From positions 23,198 to 87,197 of the forward strand of contig DATHKR010000255.1 of assembly GCA_035489015.1 (NCBI GenBank): a stretch of 64,000 nt of DNA, written 5' to 3'. The DNA comes from DATFRY01 sp035489015 (GTDB lineage: Bacteria; Myxococcota_A; Polyangia; Haliangiales; Haliangiaceae). The position numbers and the translations under genes are program-made. The notes under the pieces are model-generated. The model saw only the letters and a list, made by a program, of their open reading frames with translations, did no database searches and was not told the DNA's origin. Shown here one piece after another: positions 41,427 to 50,313 of this stretch; within the stretch, counting starts at the first letter, position 1, and every line of letters starts with the position of its first letter.

Positions 41427-43650
41427 CCGGGGCCGGCACGATGAGCGAGGCCATCCGGCCGAGGGCGAGCTGCACGATGAGGTGGTCGGTGGTCGAGTAG
41501 CCGACCCCGATGTTGAACGACTCCTCGAGCACGACCCCGGTGCCGCCGTCGGCCGCGTCATCGATGAAGTCGCCGCGCAGGAGCTCGGCGATCTTGTCGA
41601 GGGCCGCGCGGCGCTGCTTGCCGCCGAGGTGGGCCAGGTGGACCTTCCAGTGCAGCGCCTGGGCCTGGACGCCGATCCGGTCGGAGCCGGCCGCGATCGG
41701 GTCGAGCTGGGCGACATCCGGCGCGTCGGCGGTGACGAGCTGGTTGAGCAGCGCGGCCTGGTGGGTCTCGCCGCGCGCGATCGAGTCGGCCCAGGCCGCG
41801 CGGGCGCCGTCCCGGTCGCCGCTCTCCCACAGCGCCACGCCGAGGTTGTTGGGCAGCCGGCCCTTGTCGTCCTCGGCGGCCCCGGCGACCAGGGTCCGGT
41901 AGGCGGTCACCGCCTCGGGCCACCGCCGCGCCTTGTTGAGCAGGCGGGCCTCGAGGGCGAGCACGTCGGCGCGCAGCTGGCGGGGCGGGTCCTGCTTCGC
42001 GCCCTCGGGCGACAGCGAGTCGAGCGCGCGCGTGATGTCGCCGAGGTGGCGGCCGTCGCTCCACGCCACCGACTGGCTGTACAGGAGGCCCGCCTTCATG
42101 ACGACCAGCTCGTCGCGCTCGGGCACGCCGGCCGGGACGTCGATGGTCGACGCGGCCCACTCGCCGCGGCGCGCGCCGAACCGGGCGGCCAGGAAGATGA
42201 GGCGGTAGACGTACGGCTCGGAGGGCATGCGCTGGCGCAGCGCCATCGCCTCGTCCAGCGCGGACCGGCTGAGCGCGACCAGGCGGCGGCGGCGCGCCAC
42301 CGGGTCGGTGATCGGGATCAGCGCCGCCACCTCCTGCAGCCGGTTGACCACGATGCGCAGCACCGCCCCGATCCCCGGCTCGAGGCGAGCCAGGCCATCC
42401 ACGTCGGAGCGAAGCTGCGGCAGGTAGCCCAGCACCGAGGCGAGCAGCTTCTCCTCGCTGGACTTCGACTTCGGCATCATGCCCATGAGGTGCTGGAAGG
42501 TGAGCCCGACCGCGAGCTCGTAGAAGGCCTTGTCGCGCCCGTCGAGGCCGCGGGCCTTGTTGACCATCTCGATCGCCTTGCCCGGCTTTCCCTGGGCAAA
42601 CCAGCCGCGCCCCTTGCCGACCAGCGGGCGGGCGTCGCGCGGCTTCTCGGCGATGAGCGCGTCGAACAGGACCGCCGCGTCCTCCGAGCGGCCGACGTCG
42701 ACCATCACATCGGCGCGCTCGAGCCGCTCGGCGTAGCCGCGCGTGCCGGCCAGCGCCACGATGCGGCGGCTGCCGGCCAGATCGCGCTCGAGCGACGTGA
42801 CCCGCGACGCGTCGACGTCCGCCGCCGCCCGCGCCCGACGCAGCGCGTCCTCGGCGCACGGCAGCCGCTCGGCCAGGTGGCACGAATAGGTCAGATCGGC
42901 CAGGTCGCTGAACTTCGTCGGCGACGGCGGTCGCGCGACCACCGCCCGGCGCAGGCGCACCGCCTGGGCGTAGTCGCGCCCGCGCTCGGCGGCTCCGGCC
43001 AGGTGGCGCAGGGTGTCGGTCGCCGCCTCGCTGTCGGGCGCCTTGCGCAGGATGCGGACCGCCACGGAGCGGTGGCGACGCGCCGCGCTGGCGAAGACGC
43101 TGCGCAGGAAGGCGAACATCGCGTCCACCTGGTCCTTGGGCATGTCGGTCTGCATCTGGCCGGCCATGGCCAGGATCTCGGCCATGAACGCCTCCGGATC
43201 GGCCATCCACGGGATGTCGAGCGCGGCGTAGACCCGCTCGGCCGCGGCCAGACAGACCAGGTCGCAGTGGTCGAGCCGGCGCTCGATCTGATCGGCCAGG
43301 TACACCATGGTCAGGAGCTGGGCGATGTTGAGATCCGACAGGTCGTGCAGGTTCGTCAGGCGGTCGGCCATCTGCGAGGCCTCCGCCGCCAGCTGCTCGC
43401 TGGTGAACTGGCTGCCGTTGCCCTGCGCGAAGATCTCGGCCAGGAACGGCGGCACGCCGCTGGAGAGCGGCGGCACCTGACCGGGATCGATCTGGCGGGC
43501 CAGCGCGGCCAGATCGATCGCTGCCTGGTCGGACGCCGCCGCGCCCTCCCCCGCCGACGCGGGCGCGGACGGGCCTGCGGGTCCGTGGCCGCAGGCCAGG
43601 GACAGCGCGAGGAGGGCGAGGATGGCGAAGATCGGCCTGGATCGGTTCAT
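41398..43650 (-). CDS. large TPR-like lipoprotein
   Basis: 750-residue predicted lipoprotein; the ATG at 43650 gives a signal peptide ending LLALSLAC (Cys19). The mature protein is alpha-helical with TPR-like repeats, for example EDAAVLFDALIAEKPRDARPLVGKGRGWFAQGKPGKAIEMVNKARGL by composition, then PEAVTAYRTLVAG and GDRDGARAAWADSIARGE. The N-terminal part (about 50-190) is helical without a recognised family. The frame is open to 43698, but only the internal ATG leaves a normal signal peptide. It follows the flavoprotein gene on the same strand after 85 bases, so cotranscription is possible; no function can be assigned. Confidence 0.8.
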   Translation of the reverse strand: MNRSRPIFAILALLALSLACGHGPAGPSAPASAGEGAAASDQAAIDLAALARQIDPGQVPPLSSGVPPFLAEIFAQGNGSQFTSEQLAAEASQMADRLTNLHDLSDLNIAQLLTMVYLADQIERRLDHCDLVCLAAAERVYAALDIPWMADPEAFMAEILAMAGQMQTDMPKDQVDAMFAFLRSVFASAARRHRSVAVRILRKAPDSEAATDTLRHLAGAAERGRDYAQAVRLRRAVVARPPSPTKFSDLADLTYSCHLAERLPCAEDALRRARAAADVDASRVTSLERDLAGSRRIVALAGTRGYAERLERADVMVDVGRSEDAAVLFDALIAEKPRDARPLVGKGRGWFAQGKPGKAIEMVNKARGLDGRDKAFYELAVGLTFQHLMGMMPKSKSSEEKLLASVLGYLPQLRSDVDGLARLEPGIGAVLRIVVNRLQEVAALIPITDPVARRRRLVALSRSALDEAMALRQRMPSEPYVYRLIFLAARFGARRGEWAASTIDVPAGVPERDELVVMKAGLLYSQSVAWSDGRHLGDITRALDSLSPEGAKQDPPRQLRADVLALEARLLNKARRWPEAVTAYRTLVAGAAEDDKGRLPNNLGVALWESGDRDGARAAWADSIARGETHQAALLNQLVTADAPDVAQLDPIAAGSDRIGVQAQALHWKVHLAHLGGKQRRAALDKIAELLRGDFIDDAADGGTGVVLEESFNIGVGYSTTDHLIVQLALGRMASLIVPAPVTRTSPARR

Positions 43651-43735
43651 GAGGTGAGAGCTGCAACGCGGTGGGGGCGCACCCTCTTCCCGACGCACGA
43701 GGAGGCGGCTCGAGTCTTTCGCCGGCGGGGTGACC

Positions 43736-46192
43736 CTACATCTTGATGCGCTGGTTGGCCGGATCGTAGAGCGGGCGGAGCGACGGCCGGACCGGGTGAA
43801 GTTTGCCGGCGATCTCCACCTCCCAGCGGCCGCCCTCTAGGAAGGCGCGGTCGACCGGCGCGTCGCCGCCCTCGATCATCGCCAGCCCGACCGCGCCGCC
43901 CACGGTGAAGCCGTATGACGCGGCGCGCACGTAGCCGACCGCGCGGCCGTCGCGGCGCACGACCTCGCCGTGGAACAGGAGCGGCTCGGGATCGAGGACC
44001 AGGATCTGGAGCAGCCGGCGGCGGAGCGGGCCGGCCGCCTTCTCGGCCACCACCGCGTCGCGCCCGAGGAAGCCGCCCGGCCTGGCGAGATCGACCGCGA
44101 AGCCGAGCCCGGCCTCGAGCACCGAGTCGGTGTTGTCGATGTCGTGGCCGTAGTCGCGGTAGCCCTTCTCCATGCGCAGGCTGGCCAGCGCCTTGAGGCC
44201 GGCGTGGCGGAGGTCGACCGCGGCGCCGGCCTCGACCAGGCGGTCGTACACGTGGGTGGCCTGCTCGGCCGGGATGTACAGCTCGTAGCCCAGCTCGCCC
44301 AGGTAGGTGATGCGGATGCAGAGCGCGCGGGCGAACTCGATGTCGATCTCGCGGGCGGCGCGGAACGGGAACGCCGCGTTGGACAGATCGGCACCGGTCA
44401 CCGACTGGAGCAGCTCGCGCGAGCGCGGGCCCTGCACGTTGAGCTGCGCGGTGCCGGAGGTGATGTCGGTGACGAACGCGTGGCGATCGCCGATGTGCCG
44501 GCGCATCCAGGTCTCGACGTGGCGGTGGGCGGTGTCCGACGCGACCACCCAGAAGCGCTCGTCGTCGAGCTTGGTCACGGTCAGGTCGGCCTCGAGCTTG
44601 CCGCCGGCGTTCAGCCACTGGGTGTAGGTGATGACGCCGGGGTCGCCGTCGACCCGGTTGGCCGACAGGTGGTCGAGCAGCGCGCCGGCGTCGCGGCCCT
44701 GGACCAGGAACTTCGACATGAACGACATGTCCATGACGATGACGCCCTCGCGCGCGGCCCGGTGCTCGGCCTCCCAGTGGTCGAACCAGGGCTGCCGGCG
44801 CCACGACAGCTCGACCTCGGGGCTGACGCCGGGCGGCGCGTACCAGTCGGCGCCCTCCCAGCCGGACACGTCGCGGAAGTAGGCCCCGCGCGCGGCCAGC
44901 CGATCGTGGAACGGCGAGCGGCGAGCGCCGCGCGCGGTCTGCATCGCGCGGGTCGGGTAGTGGCACTGGTAGACCATGCCGAGCGACTCGACGGTGCGGG
45001 TGCGGCGGTAGGCCGGGTTGGCCTGGTAGCGGTGCAGGCGATCGATGTGGAAGCCGGTGACGTCGACGTCGGCCCGGCCGTTCAGGATCCAGTGCGCGAC
45101 CACCCGGCCGAGCCCGCCGCCGGTCAGGATGCCGATCGAGTTGAGGCCGGCCGCGACGAAGTAGTTCCTCAGCTCCGGTGCCTCGCCGACGATCGGCTGG
45201 AGATCGGGGGTGAAGCTCTCCGGCCCGCAGAAGAACTTCTTCACCCCGACCTCGAGGGTGATCGGCACCCGGTGCATCGCCTTCTCGACGTACTGGCCCA
45301 TGCGGTCCCAGTCGGGCGGCAGCGAGCCGAACGAGAAATCGTCGGGGACGCCCTCCACCTTCCACGGGGCGCAGATCGGCTCGAACAGGCCGATCATGAT
45401 CCCGCCCACCTCCTCGCGGAAGTAGCCGAACGAGGCCGGGTCCTCGAGGACCGGCAGCGTGCGGCCGAGGCCGGGGATCTTCTCGGTGATGAGGTAGTAG
45501 TGCTCGGCCGACTGCAGCGGGATGTTCACCCCGGAGCGCTCGCCCAGCTGGCGCGCCCACATGCCGGCGCAGTTCACGACGAACTCGGCCTCGATGTCGC
45601 CGTGCGAGGTGGTGACGCCGGTGACCGTGCCGCGCCGGCGGGTCACCCCGGTGACGGTGACGCCCTCGACGATGCGCGCGCCCTTCTGGCGGGCGCCCTT
45701 GGCCAGCGCCATGGTGACGTCGACCGGATCGGCCCGCCCGTCTCCCTCGACGTAGAAGCCGGCCAGGATGTCGTCGGTGCGGGCGAGCGGGAACAGGTCG
45801 CGCACCTGCCCGGGCGAGATCTCCTGCACGTCGACCCCGCAGTAGCGGTTGAAGGCGGAGACCCGGCGGTACTCCTCGAGCCGGTCCGGCTCGGTGGCGA
45901 CCTCGATGAAGCCGACCGGGCGGAACCCGGTCGCCTGGCCGGTCTCGGCCTCGAGCCGCGCGTAGAGGTCGCGGGTGTACTTGCGCATCTCGGTCGACGT
46001 CTCCGACATCGACCCGAAGGTCACCATCAGCCCGGCCGCGTGCCAGGTGGTGCCGGAGGTGACACGGTCGCGCTCGAGCAGCACGACCTCCTGGCAGCCC
46101 ATGTGAGCCAGGTGGTAGGCGACCGAGCAGCCGATCACCCCTCCGCCGATGACGACGACGCGCGCCCGCTCTGGAACGACCGGTCCGGACAT
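43736..46192 (-). CDS. FAD-dependent dimethylglycine/sarcosine dehydrogenase-type oxidoreductase
   Basis: 818-residue two-part enzyme that oxidatively demethylates N-methylglycines and passes the C1 unit to tetrahydrofolate. The N-terminal DAO/FAD domain (about 1-420) has the dinucleotide fold VVVIGGGVIGCSVAYHLA and TSGTTWHAAGL, in which His51 is the expected covalent FAD attachment site. It ends in the LNSIGILTGGGLGRVVAHWI block. The C-terminal half is GcvT/aminomethyltransferase-like (VIVMDMSFMSKFLVQGRDA, ITYTQWLNAGGKLEADLTV, LNVQGPRSRELLQSVT, YLGELGYELYIP, LKALASLRMEKGYRDYGHDI). The ATG at 46192 is preceded by TATGCT with eight bases between. No other glycine-betaine catabolism gene lies nearby. 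Confidence 0.93.
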   Translation of the reverse strand: MSGPVVPERARVVVIGGGVIGCSVAYHLAHMGCQEVVLLERDRVTSGTTWHAAGLMVTFGSMSETSTEMRKYTRDLYARLEAETGQATGFRPVGFIEVATEPDRLEEYRRVSAFNRYCGVDVQEISPGQVRDLFPLARTDDILAGFYVEGDGRADPVDVTMALAKGARQKGARIVEGVTVTGVTRRRGTVTGVTTSHGDIEAEFVVNCAGMWARQLGERSGVNIPLQSAEHYYLITEKIPGLGRTLPVLEDPASFGYFREEVGGIMIGLFEPICAPWKVEGVPDDFSFGSLPPDWDRMGQYVEKAMHRVPITLEVGVKKFFCGPESFTPDLQPIVGEAPELRNYFVAAGLNSIGILTGGGLGRVVAHWILNGRADVDVTGFHIDRLHRYQANPAYRRTRTVESLGMVYQCHYPTRAMQTARGARRSPFHDRLAARGAYFRDVSGWEGADWYAPPGVSPEVELSWRRQPWFDHWEAEHRAAREGVIVMDMSFMSKFLVQGRDAGALLDHLSANRVDGDPGVITYTQWLNAGGKLEADLTVTKLDDERFWVVASDTAHRHVETWMRRHIGDRHAFVTDITSGTAQLNVQGPRSRELLQSVTGADLSNAAFPFRAAREIDIEFARALCIRITYLGELGYELYIPAEQATHVYDRLVEAGAAVDLRHAGLKALASLRMEKGYRDYGHDIDNTDSVLEAGLGFAVDLARPGGFLGRDAVVAEKAAGPLRRRLLQILVLDPEPLLFHGEVVRRDGRAVGYVRAASYGFTVGGAVGLAMIEGGDAPVDRAFLEGGRWEVEIAGKLHPVRPSLRPLYDPANQRIKM

Positions 46193-46200
46193 GACGGGCG

Positions 46201-46206
46201 AGCATA
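46201..46206 (-). promoter_or_regulatory. -10 element (TATGCT) of the flavoprotein gene
   Basis: TATGCT in the context CCGGTATGCTCGCC ends eight bases before the ATG at 46192. A leaderless transcript is expected. Confidence 0.5.
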
Positions 46207-46242
46207 CCGGAGCGGGCCGGGTCCGGAGCGCTCGCGAGCAGC

Positions 46243-49092
46243 TCAGGCGCCGAGCGCCCCCTCGGCCAGCTTGCGCAGCGGGCCGGCCCCGGCGCCTCCG
46301 TCGGGGATGAGCGCCAGGACCTCGCTGGCCAGGGCACGGCGGGCCGCGGCCTGCGCCTCGCCGGCGACGAGCCTGAGGTAGAGCCGCGCGAGATCGGGCA
46401 GCTCCGCCGCTCCGCGCCGCGCGCGCAGGCGGGCGGTCATGGCGGCGACCAGATCCTCGGGTGGCAGGCCGTGGACCAGCTCGGCGGCCGCCTTTCTGCG
46501 GCCCAGCTCCGGGCGGGCCTCGAGCAGGTCGAGGGCCGGCTCGAGCGCGGCGGCCCCGAACGCGCCGAGCGCCGCGGCCACCACCGCCGGCTGCCAGCCG
46601 CTGGCGTAGGCGGCGAGCAGCTGGTCGAGGCCGCGCACGTCGCCGAGCAGGCCGAGCGCGCGCGCGGCGACCCGCGCCTCTCGGTCGCGCTCGCGATCGC
46701 CGCGCCGGGCCAGCGCCGCGACCCAGCCGTCGACCTGCTCGGTGTCGCCGAGCGCGGCCAGCGCCATCGCGGCGGCCTCGCGCACCGGCGCCGACGCGTC
46801 GCCCACCGACGCCTGGCGGAGCGCCGGGATCGCGTGGCGGGCGCCGGCCCGGGCCAGCCCGGCCACGGCCAGCTCGCGCTGATCCGCGCGCGGCGCGCCG
46901 GCCATGGCGTGGACCAGCGAGGCGCTGGCCTGGAGCAGCCGCGCGCGCCGGTCGAGCGCGGCCTCGCGGGTGAGCGCGCCGCGCGCGACCAGGAGCGCCT
47001 CGAGGAGGTCGGTGGCCAGCGTGCGCAGCCCCGGATCGTCGTCGCGCCCGCTCTGCTCGAGCAGCGTCTCGGCGCGCGCGCCGCCGGCGGCGCCGAGGAT
47101 GCGGAGCGCGGTCATCCGCGCGACCCGGCCGTGGCCGGGCGCCAGGGCGCGCTCGGCCGCGTCGATCGCCGGCTCGCCGCGCCCGGTCATGGCGCGCGCG
47201 ACGTGGGGCGCGGCGGCGCCGTTGGCCCACGCGTCGTCGATCGACCCGGCCAGCTGATCGGCCGGCATCGCCTGGTACCAGCGCGAATAGAGGACCGCGG
47301 CATCCCAGCGGCCGAGCTCGCCGGACGCGACCCCGCCGGCGACCTCGCGCGGCGGGATGGTCTCATCGCGCCGCACCACCATGACGCTCTCGACGGTGGG
47401 GACCTCTTGCAGGCGCGATCGATCGACGTGGACGGCGCCGCCCAGGCGGACCAGGGCCAGGCCGAGCACCTGGTACAGCTTCACCAGGTCGTCGAGCCGG
47501 GCCTCCGGATCCGGCCGGGCCGGCAGGCCGGCGAGGAGCGCGGCGGGGCGCTCGAGGCCGAGCTCGCGCAGGCGCGCGGCCAGCGGATCGGCCACCCGCG
47601 GCCCGAGCGAGGCCAGGCCGGCGACCAGGCCGTCGGCCAGCTCGGCGCGCACCTCGGCCAGCGAGATCGCCGCGCCCGAGGCGCCGGACGCGCGCGCCGC
47701 CTCTCGCCACGGCGACGGCGCGGCCGGCTCGCGCGCGGGTCGGCCGAGCGCGCGCAGCTCCAGGCCGAGGCCGCCCTCGATGACCGCGGCGAGCGGCCAC
47801 AGGGTCGGCAGCGCCGCGTCGAGGCCGACGTCGCCGAGGAGCGCGACCAGCCGGCCGTCGCGCAGCGCCGCGGTGAGGCTCTCGCCGAGATCGTCGCCGG
47901 GCAGGAACAGCGCGCGGCTGGCGGCGTCGACCACGCGGGCCCGACCGCCGGCGACCAGCACGGTGTCGACCCGCACCGCGACCGGCAGGCGGTCCGGCGC
48001 GAACACGTCGCGGCGGTGCTCCTGGAACCCGGTCAGGGCGGCGCCGACGTCGGGCGCCGCGCGATCGATCAGGCGGGCGAGATCCGCGGCCGCGATCGCC
48101 CCGGCCTCGCAGCCCTCGAGATCGAGCCGGCGCGGGGCGAACCCGGGATACGCGCTGCCCGACGCGCCGCGCAGGACCAGCCCGGCGTGGCTCCGCTTCG
48201 GCGGGGTCCGCCGGGCCAGGAACGCGGGCAGGATCTGCTTCTCGCTCCAGTGGCCGCCGCCGGCCAGATCGAACAGGCGGCTCTCGCGGATGACGAAGTC
48301 GTCCGGCGTGGTGCGGATGGAGAAGGCGACCTCGACCAGGTCGAGCCCCGCGACCGGCTCGCGGTCGGCCTTGCGCCAGGTCTTGCCGATCAGCTCCTCG
48401 ACGTGGCGCGGCTCGAGCGCCTCGCCGTCGAGGTGGCGCTCGACCTTGCGCGCGGTGAGCAGGAGGTCGGCCATCACCTCGGCGTACGCGCCGGCGTCGA
48501 CCGCCTCGCGCCGGGCGGCCGGCTCGAGCAGATCGGCCAGCGCCAGGGCGCGGCCGGACAGCCGGCGCAGCCGCCGCTCGCGCAGCGCGCCGGCCAGGGT
48601 GCGGATCTCGTCGAGCCGCGCGCCGGTCAAGGACGCCACCCCGGCCGCAGCCAGCTCGCGCACCAGGGTCTCGATCTGCTCCACGCCCGAGCGCATCAGC
48701 TGCGCGGCGTCGGTCTTCCCGGTCTTGACCGCGCGGCGGCGGCGCCCCTCGGTCTCGCCGGGCGGCGGTCCGTCGGCGATCGCGAACGCCTCGGGCGCCT
48801 GCGCCCACGCCACCAGCAGCGCGGCCGCGTGCTTGCAGAACGGGCGGCTGCGCGCGGCCATGCAGGTGCAGCGGGCCCGCGCCCCGCCCCGGTCGTCGAA
48901 CGCGACGCTGACCCGGTACGGGGCCGGAGCGGCCCCGGCCGCCTCGGCAAACAGGCGGCCGGCGTGGCGGGCCAGGTGGGCGAGCCCGCCGTCGTCGAGC
49001 ACGCGCACGCCCTTGTCGAGCTCCATCGGATCGGCGATCAGACGGCGGAGCTCCGCCAGCGCCAGCGACGGCACCTCGATCGCCGCGGCCAC
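46243..49092 (-). CDS. SWIM zinc-finger protein with HEAT-like repeats (YehQ-type)
   Basis: 949-residue protein, last gene of the MoxR/DUF5682/VWA operon. The SWIM finger is at 75-88: Cys75-x-Cys77 (RCTCMA) and Cys86-x-His88 (PFCKHAA). A middle domain of about 450 residues is specific to these operons (LIGKTWRKADREPVAGLDLVEVAFSIRTTPDDFV, GGGHWSEKQILPAFLARR). From about 590 onward HEAT-like helical repeats follow (MTALRILGAAGGARAETLLEQ, ADQRELAVAGLARAGARHAIPALRQA, APVREAAAMALAALGD). The GTG at 49092 lies two bases after the VWA stop codon; longer open sequence upstream is only a shadow. Role unknown; the SWIM finger suggests nucleic acid or protein binding. Confidence 0.88.
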   Translation of the reverse strand: MAAAIEVPSLALAELRRLIADPMELDKGVRVLDDGGLAHLARHAGRLFAEAAGAAPAPYRVSVAFDDRGGARARCTCMAARSRPFCKHAAALLVAWAQAPEAFAIADGPPPGETEGRRRRAVKTGKTDAAQLMRSGVEQIETLVRELAAAGVASLTGARLDEIRTLAGALRERRLRRLSGRALALADLLEPAARREAVDAGAYAEVMADLLLTARKVERHLDGEALEPRHVEELIGKTWRKADREPVAGLDLVEVAFSIRTTPDDFVIRESRLFDLAGGGHWSEKQILPAFLARRTPPKRSHAGLVLRGASGSAYPGFAPRRLDLEGCEAGAIAAADLARLIDRAAPDVGAALTGFQEHRRDVFAPDRLPVAVRVDTVLVAGGRARVVDAASRALFLPGDDLGESLTAALRDGRLVALLGDVGLDAALPTLWPLAAVIEGGLGLELRALGRPAREPAAPSPWREAARASGASGAAISLAEVRAELADGLVAGLASLGPRVADPLAARLRELGLERPAALLAGLPARPDPEARLDDLVKLYQVLGLALVRLGGAVHVDRSRLQEVPTVESVMVVRRDETIPPREVAGGVASGELGRWDAAVLYSRWYQAMPADQLAGSIDDAWANGAAAPHVARAMTGRGEPAIDAAERALAPGHGRVARMTALRILGAAGGARAETLLEQSGRDDDPGLRTLATDLLEALLVARGALTREAALDRRARLLQASASLVHAMAGAPRADQRELAVAGLARAGARHAIPALRQASVGDASAPVREAAAMALAALGDTEQVDGWVAALARRGDRERDREARVAARALGLLGDVRGLDQLLAAYASGWQPAVVAAALGAFGAAALEPALDLLEARPELGRRKAAAELVHGLPPEDLVAAMTARLRARRGAAELPDLARLYLRLVAGEAQAAARRALASEVLALIPDGGAGAGPLRKLAEGALGA

Positions 49093-49094
49093 CG

Positions 49095-50285
49095 CTACCG
49101 GGCCTCCGCCAGGAGCGGGGCCAGGTCCTGGCCCTTCAGCACCCGGGCGAGCACGTCGATGAGCAGGCGCGGGGTGCAGCCGAAGCACGGCACGCCGATC
49201 GCCTGCAGCTCGGCGGCGAGCTCGTGGTCGAACGCCGGGCGGCCCTCGTCGGACAGGGCCAGCAGGCACAGCGTCTTCACCCGCGAGTCGACCAGCTGGC
49301 GCATGCGCGCGACCAGCCCGGCCGCGTCGCCGCCCTCGAACAGGTCGCTGATGAGGACGAACAGGGTCCGCTCGGGTCGCTCGACGAAGTGCTCCTGGGC
49401 GTAGGCGACCGCGCGGTGGATGTCGGTCCCGCCGCCCAGCTGGGTCGAGAACAGCACCTCGACCGGATCGGCCAGCAGCGAGGTGGCGTCGACGATCTCG
49501 GTGTCGAAGAAGAGGAGGCGGGTGCGCAGCACGTCGAGCGAGGCGAAGATCGCGGCCATGACCGCGCCGTAGACCACGCTCCGCGCCATCGAGCCCGACT
49601 GATCGATCAGGAGCGCCACGTCCCACTCGTGGCGGCGGCGCTGGTTGGCGAAGAAGTGGATCCGCTCCGGGACCAGCACCCGGCGGGCGCGGTCCCAGCC
49701 GCGCAGGTTGCGCGTGATCGTGCGCCGCCAGTCGATGTTGCGGGCCAGGCGGATCGGGCTGTGCTGGTTGCGGCGCAGCGCCCCGTACACCGCGCTCCTC
49801 ACCTCCGACTCGAGCACCCGGCGCAGGTCGTCCACCACCTCGCGCACGATCCGGCGCGCGATCTCGAGGGCGGCGTCCGGCACCAGCTGACGGGCCGCGA
49901 CGATGGTCGCGACCAGGTCGACGTTGCGGTCGAGCAGCCGCAGGGTCTCCGGCTCGAACAGGAGCTGGGTCAGCCCGCGCCGCTCGATCGCGTCCTTCTG
50001 GACCAGCGCGACCACGTCGTGGCGGAAGAACTCGCGCAGCGCGCCCAGCCAGCGCGGCAGGTTGGGCCGCGAGCCCGCCCCCCCGCTCCTGCGCTCGTCG
50101 TAGACGAAGCCGAGCGCGTCGTCGAGCTCGCCCAGCCGGCCCGGCTCGAGCCCGACCGCGCCGGCCGCCTCGCCCAGCTGGTCGAGGCCGAGGCTGCGGT
50201 CGGCCTGCTCGGCGCCGGCGCCGAGCGCGAGCCGCCAGCGGAGCAGCGCCTCTCGCTCGCGCGGATCGTCGGTCGGATCGCTCAC
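49095..50285 (-). CDS. von Willebrand factor A domain protein (YehP/CoxE-type)
   Basis: 396-residue protein whose C-terminal VWA domain has an intact MIDAS metal site: DQSGSMA near residue 228, GGGTDIHRA and ISDLFEGGDAAG. An N-terminal helical domain (WLGALREFFRHDVVALVQKDAIERRGLTQL by composition) is typical of MoxR-associated VWA proteins, which act as substrate adaptors or partners of the AAA ATPase. The GTG at 50285, with a GAGAGGG ribosome-binding stretch upstream, is preferred. An ATG at 50327 would overlap the DUF5682 gene by 14 bases. Third gene of the operon. Confidence 0.9.
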   Translation of the reverse strand: MSDPTDDPREREALLRWRLALGAGAEQADRSLGLDQLGEAAGAVGLEPGRLGELDDALGFVYDERRSGGAGSRPNLPRWLGALREFFRHDVVALVQKDAIERRGLTQLLFEPETLRLLDRNVDLVATIVAARQLVPDAALEIARRIVREVVDDLRRVLESEVRSAVYGALRRNQHSPIRLARNIDWRRTITRNLRGWDRARRVLVPERIHFFANQRRRHEWDVALLIDQSGSMARSVVYGAVMAAIFASLDVLRTRLLFFDTEIVDATSLLADPVEVLFSTQLGGGTDIHRAVAYAQEHFVERPERTLFVLISDLFEGGDAAGLVARMRQLVDSRVKTLCLLALSDEGRPAFDHELAAELQAIGVPCFGCTPRLLIDVLARVLKGQDLAPLLAEAR

Positions 50286-50313
50286 CGCGCCGCCCTCTCG
50301 CGAGACGCCATCC

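Noticed and set aside
43970..46381. Plus-strand 803-codon frame opposite the flavoprotein gene
   Set aside because: Shadow of the dimethylglycine dehydrogenase-type gene; no start signals and biased composition.
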